A stretch of DNA of 64,000 nucleotides from Mauremys mutica (Eukaryota; Chordata; Testudines; Geoemydidae): the NCBI RefSeq assembly GCF_020497125.1, contig NC_059082.1, forward strand, positions 61,954,948 to 62,018,947, in the 5' to 3' direction. The notes under the pieces are model-generated. The model did no database searches. It was not told the DNA's origin and was given only the letters and a program-made list of their open reading frames with translations. This document shows positions 12,909 through 23,960 of this stretch, one piece after another (within the stretch, counting starts at the first letter, position 1; every line of letters begins with the position of its first letter). The translations under genes were made by a program, and so were the position numbers.

Positions 12909-13454
12909 CATGATATTGATTTGCTTGACACAAAACGCAGGTTTATTGAGCCAATAAATATGGGCAATTAACCAGTATCAGGTTAGGAGGTTTTTAATCT
13001 CTTTGCAGATTTTTTTTCTTATTCACATTGAAACTTCCTATTTAAAAAAGTAAGCTAGAATTTTTATCTAAACTGTCAGTTATAATATCATGATCTTAGT
13101 TTCATACTACTAGGAGGAGGGGAAGAAAAAGTGGTGCTTCAACTAGCAAATGGGCAAATTTGACTTTATTATAGTGCTGCCAGTTCTTTCCATGTCACGG
13201 CTAGATGTACTGTGAGACATTCCCACGCTTCACGTGGTAACTAAACATACAGAGAAAAAATAAGTTAATCAAAAAGCACTAAAGTCATCCCTGCCATAAA
13301 TTAAGCTCAGCGTACTTGTACCAATGAAGTTATGCCAGGGATGAATTTGGCCCCAGTCTCCTATCATTGTTGGATGCAAAGAATGCGCACTCCAACAGAT
13401 ATTTATTTATGCACATGTATTAGTATTTTATTTATTCATGTATGTTTATTTAGA

Positions 13455-13562
13455 GCATAAGCTCTTTGCAGCAGAGACCACCTTTTTATTCTGTGTTTCT
13501 ATGGCACCTGCACAATGGGGTCCAAGGAATTAACACAATACAAATAAATAACAATAATAATA
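13455..13562 (+). repeat. MIR/L2-type SINE 3' tail
   Basis: The text AGCATAAGCTCTTTGCAGC, followed by TTCTGTGTTTCTATGGCACC, GCACAATGGGGTCC and an A-rich (AATAAA/AATAAT)n end, is the tail of the tRNA-derived MIR-like SINEs common in turtles. The terminal AAT-rich microsatellite marks the 3' end and gives the + orientation. The head is not recognisable nearby. Confidence 0.65.
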
Positions 13563-15209
13563 AAGCATCTATTCTGCAGGCCCCTATTTAGTGCCAGGAG
13601 ATGACTCATACCACTTCTATCTAGAGATGACCAAATAATGGAGAACCAATTTCACAGAATATTTGAAGTTATTTCCATTTCCCAGGGTTTTAAAGCAACA
13701 ATTTTAGAAATTCTTGATGGAATTTTTTTTCAGTTTTTTTTAATTCTCTTCCCCTCTCTCTTTTTTTGGGTCACTGCATGCAATAAAATGAACAATGTCT
13801 AGGTTTTCCCCTCTGCCTTGTTCCTCTTGCTACTGTGTAACATTTCAAGAATTCTCTAACTTTGGGGAAGGTCCAGAGGCACAGCTAGTTTCATTATTTA
13901 CAGAGGGGCAAAAGAAAAAATGAAAAGATTCCTAAACATCCATCGTTCTATTGTCTTCAGTCAAAAAATGGGAGTTGGAGGAGGAAGGGGGAGAAAATTC
14001 AAAATTTTAAAATTTAGTGCAAAACTGGAAAGTTTTGGAAAAAAACCATTTTGCCCAAAAGTTTTTGGTTTTAAAAAAGGCCCTTTTAAATTGAAAAATG
14101 TTGGCCAAGTCTACTTCTACTGCAGAAATCAGTTGAGAAGGAGAATTAGGATTTTATATTTTCCTTTATAACTTTGCACATTTTCTTCACCATAGTGTAC
14201 ATTAGTCTTTGAATTAATGAGTCATCTTGTGCCTGTATTCATGTTCTTCAACCTTTCTGTACTGTTTTGTTACCCTGTTGTGATTTAATATTTATATTGC
14301 CGTAGCTCCTCAATACCTCAGACCATGCCAGAGCCCCATGATGCTAGACACTGTGCAAATGTTGTTGCATCATATCTGAGATTAGACTGCAAGTATAGTG
14401 TCTGACTTCTACTGTGAGGCACTTTGCATGTGTTGGGCACTGTAGAATAATAAAAATTAATAGTAATAATAAATATGTACCAAGAGACAAATTCAGTGGG
14501 GTTACACCAAGTATGAATTTAGCCCTTTTGAATCCACTTCATTTTACATTAAATCTGACAATAATGCACAGCACATCTGGCATTAATTGGAAAAGAACTG
14601 GCTGTAACTGCAGCAGAGTATAATGTGCTGTACTTGCCAGTCAAAGCACCCTTTTCCCTCACTCCCCTTTTTGTTTGCAGTAGTGTGAAGCTAAGGTCGT
14701 GATCTATAACTGACAGTTTTACATTAAGCCAGAGGCCTCTGAACTTTAGTTTATATTTCCTGAATTGTTTAACTTTGTCAGATTAGAACTGAATGTAAGA
14801 ATTAATGGATAGAAAGCTGGAAAGAATGATAAAGGTACCATTAGCAGCAGGGTTCTCTCCCACCCCCTTATATTAATGTAGAAAAAGTCTCTATATGCTG
14901 AGTTCCTGGGCTTGAGTCTCACTTACTCCATCACTACACTTGGGTCAGGAAATGTAGGGTGAAGGATAAAGGTATATTTTATATCACCTTTGTTATTCCC
15001 CTGTTCTTGGGTGTGTAAAGCTTGCCTAGCCCAGATGTAACTGCAGTTGAGAAAGCAATGAAATACAGAATTATAATGCTCCTACAGGAGATGAGGGTAA
15101 TATGACATGGACCAAGCAGCAAGTCTCTTGTAAGGGTAAATTGAACTTCTACAACTTGTAAAATTCATTTAAAGACAACAAACAGTGGCTAATTAAGAAC
15201 TTGTGAAAA
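13563..15209. other. AT-rich sequence with an old SINE tail
   Basis: At 13660-14110 there is a run rich in TTTTCAAAATTT-like text of a kind that recurs near 16600-16740, 49640-49700 and 56440-56590; I regard it as an unnamed old repeat. At about 14283-14380 lies a MIR/L2-type tail in minus orientation (ATTTATATTGCCGTAGCTCC, then GATGCTAGACACTGTGCAAA). No gene was recognised. Confidence 0.45.
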
Positions 15210-15600
15210 TATTTTAACTCTCAAAAGGCTTTGGATAAAGTCTCTCACAAGGCTAGTAAGGAAACATGATAACCATGAGCTGACATCTGTCGGCTTGTCA
15301 GGGATTAAAAGATGGTTAATAGGCAGCAAAGATTAAGAATGAATGAACAGGTCAGAGAACAGGAAATGAGTTTATTAGTAGGGTACCTCTGGGACCAGCT
15401 TTGACCTCTAGAGGAAAGGAAGTAAAGTGACATATTTTGCTGAAGATGTAAAATTACTGAGATTAGTCTAGGCCATGGGAGATTAACAGGAATTCATATG
15501 GCTCTGATGAAATTTGACAAGTGAAGAGCACATAGCAGATGAAATTCAACACAGATAAGTGCAGTGTCATGCACATTGGAATGAACAATGAATACTAAAG
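15210..15600 (+). pseudogene. Decayed CR1 LINE ORF2 fragment
   Basis: The + strand near 15535-15595 translates as MKFNTDKCSVMHIGMNNEY, matching the conserved block after the reverse-transcriptase catalytic region of CR1 ORF2 (the F-N-x-D-K-C-x-V-M-H-x-G motif). Upstream, phrases resembling KALDKVSHKA (about 15225) and a much altered FAEDVKLL (about 15438, where CR1 has FADDTKL) follow in the correct order but in different frames. Many stops and frameshifts are present. It is a 5'- and 3'-incomplete ancient insertion with no function expected. Confidence 0.72.
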
Positions 15601-15674
15601 AGTCTGACTCGTATTTAACTAGCACCATTTATACAGTAGGTTCCCAAAGTGCTTTATAAGATATTGAACTAGCA

Positions 15675-15691
15675 GTCTCTCTCTCTCTCTG
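15675..15691. repeat. (CT)n microsatellite
   Basis: Seventeen bases of alternating C and T in otherwise unique DNA. Confidence 0.8.
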
Positions 15692-15796
15692 TTGTACAGT
15701 GTGTGCATCTAGCTATCTGTCTAATTTCTGCTATCAATGAAGTGCAGTGGCTGTTTTCTCAGTGCACTGTAATATTTCAAACACTTCATCAGAGAA

Positions 15797-15932
15797 AGGA
15801 TGAAATTCACTTGTGTACAGAGAACCAGGATATAGCCTCTGTATCACTCAGGTTCCATTTTCAGATCTTAAGTGAGACTTAAGCACTACCTAGATCTTGG
15901 CCTGGCTCTTTGCATTGGGATAAATTGCACTT
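15797..15932. repeat. Small fold-back element (third copy)
   Basis: It begins AGGATGAAATTCACTTG and ends GGGATAAATTGCACTTG, with the internal palindrome CTTAAGTGAGACTTAAG at about 15868. Its plan is that of 5262-5412 and 12795-12908, with more substitutions. Confidence 0.55.
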
Positions 15933-16322
15933 GAAGCAAAGAATATCTTAGCCATTCAAAGTGACAGGAGCAATTTTAAGTAAGCAGGAGATAGTTACTG
16001 GAACTGGTCAGAAAACTGATCAGAATGAAATTGTGATGGAAAATGAGAAACCCTGGATCATATCCTCACTGTGTGTAAATCAATTGATTTGATTTATCCA
16101 TTGATTTGATGGAGCGATGGTGGTTTATCTCGCCTATGGATCTGGCTTCCTGTCTTGAAGATTTTCCATGATTTTGCTCTACCATCTTCTGATGGCTATT
16201 CTGATCCACTTGGAAATTAGCCAGGATACTGGGGCTAATACATCTGACTCTTGTGAAATGTGCTACAGGTTCCTTAATGGCTATGCAGGTTGTCAGAACC
16301 TTGCAATAAAGTGGGACTAAAT

Positions 16323-16451
16323 GAGTGAAATTCACCCCAGTTAGAAAACCAGCATGAGGACCACCTCAAATCTAACTCACATCCTCAAAGTAAGATTGGA
16401 GTGATTCACATGCCCTGCACTGATCTTTTGCACAGGGATGAATTTCACCCT
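16323..16451. repeat. Small fold-back element (fourth copy)
   Basis: The termini GAGTGAAATTCACCCC and GGGATGAATTTCACCCT are inverted relative to each other and match the other three members of this group. It lies only 390 bp from the third copy. Confidence 0.6.
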
Positions 16452-17983
16452 GTGAAGAGTAGTAAAATCTGATATCATATAAATAAGAACAGTGTCTGTG
16501 TTTACACTTGCTAGAATTCATTAAAATTCCTATCAGACTCCAGTTTCAAATCACCAGCTCAGGTCGGGAAGAAATTTTCTCCATTGCCAAGTTTGCCATA
16601 GAATTGAACGTGTAGGTACTAGTTGGGCTGAACACAATGTCCATGAACGTTTTTCCTTCTCCCCCCCCATATTCCCTCCATTTTTTGGCTGAAATTTCAT
16701 TGTGACAATTTTTTCAAACAGTTCTACAATTATATATATTATGGGGTTATTTTAATTTCTGAAACATAGGGAAATAGGAAAGGAAGCTGAATTAGATGGA
16801 CCATTGTTCTCTTTTTGGTTTGGTAGCTCCTATGTTCCTGCAGTACAAGCTCTTTGTCTTATCCAACATAAAATCAATGCTGCAGAAGAATTGGCAGATA
16901 TGCAGCAGAATAGCTATTATTCCTGAAATAACCCAAAGAAAACTGAATTTTCCCATTTCTCCTGCATAATCTTTTGAATTTCATTAAAATAATCAGTTCA
17001 CTGGGCTACTGGCTCTTCCCCTCCTTTTTTAAATATAAAAATAAGATAGACGAGAGAACAATTTTTGTTAACTGTTTGCTTTACTTCATTTGCAGTGTTT
17101 CTTCTGTCAAATAAAACTTTGGAGATTAGCAAATAAAATACATCACCAAATGTTTCCATCTGTAATTAATGGATAGATTAAAAGTTTAATACAATACACA
17201 AACACTCCTAGGTCTTTCTCCCTAAAACTATCCCATGGAGACCGAAAACACCCTTTCCTAAGATTTGAAGTGCTTCAAAAAGCTGTAATCAGACTTTTTT
17301 GTTTCCACGAAGACTAGTGCTATTGTATTTCATTTTTCTCCTTGACAAGTTGTACTTTTTCTTCCTATCAATTAGTTTGGGTAAGTCTGAGGTGAATCTG
17401 GCCCTCATTAAAGTGGAAAAATAAATGGCACTGGTACAATACAGGCAGGTATTTGGCAAAATTCCCTTTGCAGCTCTGCTAGGGCAACTCAAGTTTGACC
17501 TATAATGCCCCTGTTATTCTGACTCAGATCTCTTATGAGCTGAGCTTGCCAATGATGCCGAACCATGCAGTGCTTTTCTAGATGTGTGTAACCATCTACT
17601 AGGGATGCCATCAGTATTTCCACTTGCAGTATTTCAAGTTAAGTCTGAAGAGACGAAAGGTTTCTTTAACCCACTGCATCATGTTGTCTGGTGTGAGAGA
17701 TACTCCGCTGATGTGAGGTATCCACGCCAAGCAAAAAAGTGACAGAAAAATGAAACCCTGTCATGTTACCTGTCTATGCCAGTTCCAGAAACTACCGTAG
17801 TTCTTTTTATTTTATAAATTTCATCTTCCAAAGACTGCTTAGTCCCACCATGTGCGTGACACAAACCTGAGAGAAAGTGAGCGGGTCACATGCATGTTGG
17901 GCAAAAAGCAGACAAGATAAGCAAAATGTGTTCTCTCTTCAACAGCCATCACTAGCATAGAGGGGCTTATGAAGCATATGCAT
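16452..17983. other. Unique AT-rich sequence
   Basis: Nothing recognisable apart from the TTTTTGGCTGAAATTTCA-like text at 16600-16740 mentioned for 13660-14110. Confidence 0.35.
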
Positions 17984-18147
17984 AGGGGGGAGGGGTAGCT
18001 CAGTGGTTTGAGCATTGCCCTGCTAAACCGTGAGTTCAACTCTTGAGGGGGCCATTTGGGGATTTAGTTGGGGATTGGTCCTGCATTGAGCAGGGGGTTG
18101 GACTAGATGACCTCTTGCGGTCCCTTCCAACCCTGACAGTCTATGTA
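17984..18147 (+). mobile_element. tRNA-derived SINE of turtle Cry/polIII type
   Basis: The head contains an RNA polymerase III A box, TAGCTCAGTGG (17996-18006), and a B-box-like GAGTTCAACTC (about 18032-18042), in the arrangement of a tRNA gene. The unrelated middle leads to a tail, GGTTGGACTAGATGACCTC then GGTCCCTTCCAACCCTGA, that matches the 3' end of CR1 LINEs, which would have supplied the reverse transcriptase. This composite layout is known from cryptodiran turtles and is the best taxonomic marker here. The family is normally close to this length, so this copy looks full-length. It is not a tRNA gene: the acceptor and anticodon stems do not close. Confidence 0.9.
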
Positions 18148-18703
18148 TCGTACACTGATTTAATGTGTGATTTTTGTCTCCCTTTAGAGGCTTGCCTCTG
18201 CAACTAAATTTCCCTATTACCTTCAGTTTAAGGTGCTTTCCCTGAGCTCAAAAAGTAGAGGCCTGTGTTTCTGGTGTAGTAGTTCCTGGGTTCAATCTCT
18301 GCTGAAGAACCAGGGTGGGATCATTATAAAGTTGCACCACAAATTAGGACTTGAACTCTTGTGGGGTCCTAGATGCTTGAGACAAGGTTGTATTGGAGGG
18401 GAGAGTGTGTGATGTACTGGCCTAGTGCATGTCTAGGATCTCATGTCATCTTTGGTTCTAGGTCCCAGCTGTGATCCTGTCTGATAAGTGGTGGGTTCAT
18501 TACCCAGAGGTTTGCACTTCTCTTGGGTTTCTTTAGCCATTTGTATGTTAGGTGCCTGATTTCAGAGATCTAAGCCCTCATGACTCCTGTTGTTAATTAA
18601 CTTCAGTGGGAGCTGCTGGTACTCAGCACCTCTGAAAATTAGGCTTTAGGCCTTTTTTGCCAAGAATTTCCTACCATTGCTGCTGCTGGTTATTTAGAAG
18701 GGT
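18148..18703. other. No gene; possible SINE remnants
   Basis: Around 18270-18300 the phrase TTCCTGGGTTCAATCTCTGC resembles a B box of another tRNA-derived SINE, but its partner boxes are missing. Around 18570-18640 a GTGGGAGCTGCTGGTACTCAGC motif belongs to the CAATGGGAGTT-type fold-back repeats. Otherwise nothing was recognised. Confidence 0.35.
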
Positions 18704-18810
18704 GTTCTTGTGGTCAAGGCATTGGACTGAGACTCAGCAAATCTGGGGTGTGTTTGCCAGCTGTGCCATAGACTGACTGTGTGCCCTGGGGTATATCCCT
18801 TAGTGGCTGA
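18704..18810 (+). repeat. MIR-type SINE head and core
   Basis: TTGTGGTCAAGGCATTGGAC, then ACTGAGACTCAGCAAATCT and CCAGCTGTGCCATAGACTGA, then GTGTGCCCTGGGG correspond in order to the tRNA head and the CORE region of MIR SINEs. The copy is diverged and incomplete. Confidence 0.65.
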
Positions 18811-19529
18811 TTCTGACCTGTGCTGAGCAAAACTCTGATATGAGAGAGGGAGGGGGAGGTTCTTCAAGGAGCTGGTTCTGGATCCCTTATTCTGGGAACT
18901 GGAGTTGGCCCCAGTGATGATTGGAGCTGCTCCTTGGCAGCATTAAGTTGGGCCATTGCTATAGCCTCTTTAATAGATGCTACATCAGGGAGGATTGCAT
19001 TTGCCCTGCCCACCTTGCCCACTACATTGGGAGGGACATGGGGTGGAGGAGCAGAGCCAAGACATGTCAGCAGGGAGTTCTTCTCTAGTATGGGAGCTCT
19101 CTGCTGCGTATTTGTAAACTACTTGGAGAATCTGGCCCTTAATCTCACTGATCCATGCCTGTAAAAGTAATATCCCCTCTCTCCCACCCTCTCTCTGTTT
19201 CATCTACAGGATTTAGATTGTCAGCTCTTTTGAGCAGTAAATATCATGTGTTATGTGTGTGCACAGTGCCTTGAACAAGGGGGAAATTGTGAAGCACAAT
19301 GGGAAATTGATTTCAATGGGATTTAAGTGCATGCTTAAATACTCTGCTGAAATAGGGCCTAATGTGTCTTTTCTCCTCTGCAGCACATCACACAGGGAAC
19401 ATTTGATTGGATCCCATTGTTTGGATGTGCACAGTTTTAGATAAGGCCCATATCTCCTTCAAGCAGTAGAGTATGAAAAGCAGATGTGTATTCAGAGCAC
19501 TCAGATCCCAGTAGCAGAACAGGGAAACA
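18811..19529. other. Unique sequence with a SINE tail
   Basis: About 19205-19285 resembles the MIR/L2-type tail (TTGTCAGCTCTTTTGAGCAG, then GTGCACAGTGCCTTGAAC) in + orientation. About 19305-19350 carries a TTTCAATGGGATTTAAGTGC motif of the fold-back repeat class. No gene. Confidence 0.4.
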
Positions 19530-19531
19530 TG

Positions 19532-20270
19532 TTTTTTTTCAAAATATTTTTATTGTGGTCACAAACACAGGAAAATCAAGATTTCATACATAGAGAGAGT
19601 TCCAAATAAAACAGACAAGAGAAGTTGGATAATTGTAAATACATACTTGCTTGCAAATAAATTTCTTAACCAGTGCTGAGATATCATAATTGTATAATAC
19701 AGTAGATGTAGTTTCTTTGGGAATGTGTATGTATATAACTCCTATTATTATTAATAGAAATTTAAGTCCATCAAAATTTTAAACACAAATGTTTAAAAGT
19801 TTTTGGTTTGATTTCCTTTTAAAAACACAGACAGATATTCAGTTTGGTGCTCAATAGTTAAAAGGTTCCAAATTGATTTTTACTGGGGAAAATGTAACAC
19901 TTCCTGTTAGGATCCATCCCTCCAGTAACTTGTGAGCATAAATCAGAATGATCATCCAGGTTAATGAGTGTTAAAGTTGTTATAACCCTTTTCTTGTTTC
20001 AAAGATGAATGGAAATTGGCTGATTTCAAAAAACATTTTATTTGATCTACTGATTCATTAATTTCCTGCAGACACAATAAAGTACATCTCACTTCTGGAT
20101 TCTTTCCAGTTTTTCTCTAAAAACTGACAAATATTAAAAGATAAAATACTAATACAAGAAATATCTCAACACTGACTAGTCTATGAATTGTGTACTGTTT
20201 TGTCTGAGACCAGTACTCCAATACCAAGTTAAATTCCTTTTTATTTTGCTGCAAAACTGAAGACATTGCA
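19532..20270 (-). other. Retrocopy-like segment with poly-A tail on the minus strand
   Basis: Read on the minus strand, this segment ends in AATAAA (19549-19554), nine bases of spacer and A8 (19532-19539). That is the form of a processed transcript or LINE 3' end. The AT-rich body upstream has no long open frame, and I did not recognise the parent. It could be a retrotransposed 3' UTR, an L1-like 3' end or coincidence. The far boundary is arbitrary. Confidence 0.3.
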
Positions 20271-20474
20271 TGTAAAGGTTGAACTCCTTTCTAGTTATAA
20301 AACACAATGGTCTTTATTTCCTTATTGAAACTAACAGGAGTTATAGACAGACATTCCAGAGCACAGAAACAAGAATATACTTCTCAAATGTCAGGACAAA
20401 ATGCAGATGGCAAATGTTAAAGCATAACTCAAGGCAAGCTGAGCTGAAAATGTCCCCCCCAAAGATATGCTTTT

Positions 20475-20605
20475 TTAGGCCCTGATCACCAAGGGACTGA
20501 TGCATATATTTAGTTTTAAGCATGTGAGCCCATTTGACTTCACTGGGACTAGCAATATGCTTGAAGTTAAGTGTGTGCTTAAGTCCTCACAAGATCAGGG
20601 CCTTA
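20475..20605. repeat. Palindromic GATCAGGGCC repeat
   Basis: The ends TTAGGCCCTGATC and GATCAGGGCCTTA are inverted copies (12 of 13). Inside, TTAGTTTTAAGCATGTG faces TATGCTTGAAGTTAAG, and a GACTTCACTGGGACT motif marks the centre. This is a self-complementary, non-coding repeat of a type seen repeatedly in the window (37462-37571, 46923-47029). No transposase or clear target duplication is visible. Confidence 0.65.
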
Positions 20606-20699
20606 TTGCCATTAAATGAAATCCAAACAAACCCATAGTTAAGAAAAATACTATTTAATGAATGTACAGTGTATGATGCTCATTACTGACTAGGAACTT

Positions 20700-20786
20700 A
20701 CTATTTATTATCTCTCATTTGACTTGCGGTGGCACCTAGCATCCTGTTGTGCTAAGCAATGTACATACTGAAAGATGGTTCCTGCC
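20700..20786 (-). repeat. MIR/L2-type SINE tail
   Basis: GGTGGCACCTAGCATCCTG, then TTGTGCTAAGCAATGTACA and GATGGTTCCTGCC, read on the minus strand, match the tail also seen at 23818-23960. It is short and abuts the start of an LTR-like element. Confidence 0.5.
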
Positions 20787-21347
20787 TGTGCTGGAGTATA
20801 TAACCCCCCCACTGGCATGGAAAGGGACATGGAGAGCTGCTTTGGATTGGCGTGGCCCTGCCCCTCCATGTCTGCAGATCACGGCAGGACCGGAGGAGGA
20901 GTTAAAAGGGGGGAACTCCGCTCAGTTGGGGGCAGCCCTGAGAAGGGAACAGACTGTTGAGTGCCAGAGGGCCGGCAGTCTGCAGAGCCCCTGCCCTGGC
21001 TGAAGGAGGATGCAGATCCCCTGAGGTAGACAGGGGAAGAGACTGAGACTTGCACTGGAGCCTCAGTGAACTCTGAAGTGGACCACCAGGTCCCCCTGCA
21101 GTAAGAGAGGCACATAGTCTGGCGGGAGCTGCCTACAGGTTTTTTCTTTGCCTTTCTGTTTAACCTTGTTTGCTGTCTGTGGGCTGTTTTGTTTCAGCTT
21201 AAGCCCTGTGCAGGGAAGAAGCTGCCAAGAGGCGGGTCTGCTCGAAAGACACCCTGCAGCACCGGGGGTGGAGGTAATTGGACCCGCATGTGTGTGCTCC
21301 CCATGTAGCTCCTAAAGGGGGCGCTATGCCATGGACAGATTCATGAC
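20787..21347 (+). mobile_element. LTR-like element (probable solo LTR)
   Basis: It begins TGTGCTGGAGTATATAACC and ends near GATTCATGACA, so it has TG...CA ends. A TATA-like GTTAAAAGGGG follows 115 bases from the start, where a U3 promoter would be expected. No internal retroviral genes follow, so if it is an LTR it is solitary. Its start resembles those of 31289, 38046 and 61452. The class (endogenous retrovirus or other LTR element) and exact borders are inferred. Open frames inside it are short and unconvincing. Confidence 0.5.
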
Positions 21348-22104
21348 ACTGCCCGAAACAGCAAACAATATCAATAGACATGACAGACAAAGAAAGTTTA
21401 TCACCATTGCACAGAGGGATAAAGTGAGTTTCCCATGGTCAAACTGGGAATCTATGGCAGTGCCAGGCTCTCGTGAGCCCTACCCCAGTGCTTTCACCAC
21501 AAGACCATCTTCCCCCTCAGGAGGCTTGGCGAGAGTACTCATAGCTTTCTTTTTCCAGAGGCATGAATCGTTCCCTACTTCACTACCAACTGTGTTGTGC
21601 TTTTTTCTCTTCGTTATGAGATGATTTTGAGATGTTATGTTGTAACTGAATGTGTCAAAAGCCTACACTATTAATTTGAGACTTCAGTCTGTAGATCCCT
21701 TTGGAACTGTTAATTCACTGCCTTCTCAAAGGCATAGCCATTTATGGAAATGTCCTATCTCCATCTGCATTTCAACTCTTCAATGGCCTTGTCTGATGTC
21801 TGGCCCCAAGTATTACTTTTAGCTCATTTAATATGAATGAAAAAGCAAACCCCCCAAACCATGTGCATACAGTCCCCAATGCTAATGTGCCAGGGCTTGA
21901 TAGGTATTTGTAGACAGTCCTAATCCCATGGCACAGTTTCCAAGAGTTTGAGTCACTGTTCAGGTAACTTTGGATAATCACTTACTGTCTCCCTAAGTTG
22001 TCCTGTGTTTCCAACTGCATGGAGCATTCAGCTTTACTTCATGTAGTGTTGTTGTGAACGGTTAAACAGCTGCTGAAGTCCACTCCAGGGGTGGTTCCCT
22101 TTCC
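21348..22104. other. Unique sequence with a MIR copy
   Basis: About 21395-21508 is a minus-strand MIR-type SINE: CATTGCACAGAGGGATAAAG, CCCATGGTCAAACTGGGAAT and CAGTGCTTTCACCACAAGAC correspond to the CORE and tRNA head read backwards. The rest is unrecognised. Confidence 0.5.
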
Positions 22105-22215
22105 ACTTTTCATAGATTATAAGGCTGGAAGGAACCACCATAATAATTTAGTCTGACCTCCTGCATGACACAGACCATAGGACTTCCCTGAATTAATTCC
22201 TGTTTGAACTTAATG
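22105..22215 (-). repeat. CR1/L3-type LINE 3' end
   Basis: TCATAGATTATAAGGCTGGA, AGGAACCACCATAATAATTT and AGTCTGACCTCCTGCATGAC form the antisense of the 3' end seen in sense at 62404-62490 (AGTCAGACTAGATGAGAAT, CCCTTCTGGCTTAAAATCTA). I take it as a CR1-superfamily (L3-like) 3' terminus. Only the 3' UTR is present. Confidence 0.65.
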
Positions 22216-23817
22216 AAGTGATTCTTCTCTTTGTGCATAGATGTGTTTCCACAGTATGAGGCCAGGCAGAGCAGAGTGGGGAAGCAAAGCCTGAGGCAGG
22301 AAGAGAAGAAAGTATCCTCAAGAAAAATGTGGTTGGTATGAGTGGTCATGTCTCTCACATTCTCAAGAAGATAACACTGTAAAATGGATATGAATTGTCA
22401 CACTCGCTTCTGTGAAATTGGGAGATGAAGGGCTATAGGACCCTGTGAGGATCTCCTTAGGTTCCAAAGGTTTGGATAAGCATCCACATCTTTGGATGAT
22501 TATCTGAACCAAATTCATGTCATTTGAGGTTGCCCCATGACTAATTGGTCCTAGTTATATTTTTCCAGTGTTAAGGCTGATTTCGTGCCTACTTTTACAA
22601 TTAGTTTTGCAGCAGTGATGCTTGATTAGGGCATGCCTTCATGCGTCTTTCTCCAGGGTGGCTGACTGCAGGCTTTATAGTATTAATGATGGGGTTTGCG
22701 TGCTTTTTGTTTTATGACCCTTTTAGTCCCAGAAGAAGGGAAATAATTATTTTAAGGCAGAAAGGAGTGAATTATAATTGAGCAAGTGAAACTTGGAATG
22801 TGGAAAATACTCTGTATTCCTATAGGCTATGAGTTCAGAAGCAAACCCCAGAACAGGGCAAGACTTTTGCTTGTAAGACTAAAACAAGATGACTTGAGTC
22901 TGACCAAAATCATCTTGTCTAGTTCCATCTCTGGTTTTTACCTAGCTGACCAGCTATTGTATCAGCTAAATGTCTTCTCAGGGATGGGGAATGGGCCTTT
23001 GGGCTCCCGTTTCTTTATTTCTATATATATTAAAGAGGAATACTTTGCTGAAACATGATACCCCATTGTGGGTGGGTATTGCCAGCTCATCTGCTGAAGC
23101 TGTTCTGTGTGATACTGTATTAAACTTCCACTGCTGCTTTTCTGTGCTTGCACAGTCTGTGTGCAGGTAGCAGCCTGCATGGGTCACAATCAGTAATATC
23201 CTGCTACACATTAAAAGCAGTGGGAAGGAATTCTGGCTGTGATGATAATGCCAGGAGGTCTGTCCAACTTTTCCCCTGCAGCTGCTGTCCCCATGCTGTG
23301 TATGCATGCATATGCAGGCTGCCTTCCTCTTTCAGTGCATGATCCAAAGACCACTGAAATCAGTGAAAAGTATCCCAGTGACGTTAGAGGGTTTTGGATT
23401 ATGTCTATGTGCTGTTTTTAATCTGTGGACCGAAGGAGTTAGCACATTCTTTTGTGCCCATCAGCTCTCATTGTATCTTTACAGTATTTTACCAACATAT
23501 AGAATTAGCCACCAACCTTGGGGCATCCATAGAGAAAGCGAATCCTTCCGTGGGATGTCCCCTTCCCTCTCCCAAAGGTAGCACAATGCCAGCTTCATGG
23601 CAACCACTTGGATGCCTCTGGCCCTCAGCTCCATACTCTCCCCAGTGGGGAGAAGCCGCACATTAGCAGTTTATGCTGTAACCTGTGGGATTTTGCCGTG
23701 GAAACTACATGAGTTGCCCTGGGAATCATGCTGGCCTGAAGTACTGATGCCTAGGGAATCCCCTCAGCCATACACCTTGTCTGTGCTCCCATTTTCACAG
23801 TGGGGCTGTAACCATGC
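22216..23817. other. Unique sequence, nothing recognised
   Basis: Several short open frames on both strands lie between 22780 and 23870, but none resembles a known protein or is bounded by convincing splice sites. No transposon was recognised. Confidence 0.35.
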
Positions 23818-23960
23818 TATTATTATTACAATGTATTTGTATTTCCACAGTGCTCAGAGGCCCCAGCCATAGTCCAGCACCCCATTGTGCAAGGCACTGT
23901 ACAAACACAAAACAAAAAGATGGCCCCTGTCCCAACAAGTTTATAATCTAAGCATAAAAA
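23818..23960 (-). repeat. MIR/L2-type SINE tail
   Basis: TATTATTATTACAATGTAT, GAGGCCCCAGCCATAGTCC, CCCATTGTGCAAGGCACTG and TACAAACACAAAACAAAAAG are the antisense of the SINE tail found in sense at 13455-13562. The TAT-rich microsatellite at the left is its 3' end. Recognition is good, but the family name is approximate. Confidence 0.7.

Noticed and set aside
17984..18060. A tRNA gene
   Set aside because: The A and B boxes are those of a tRNA-derived SINE; the acceptor and anticodon stems do not form and the sequence continues into a CR1-like tail.
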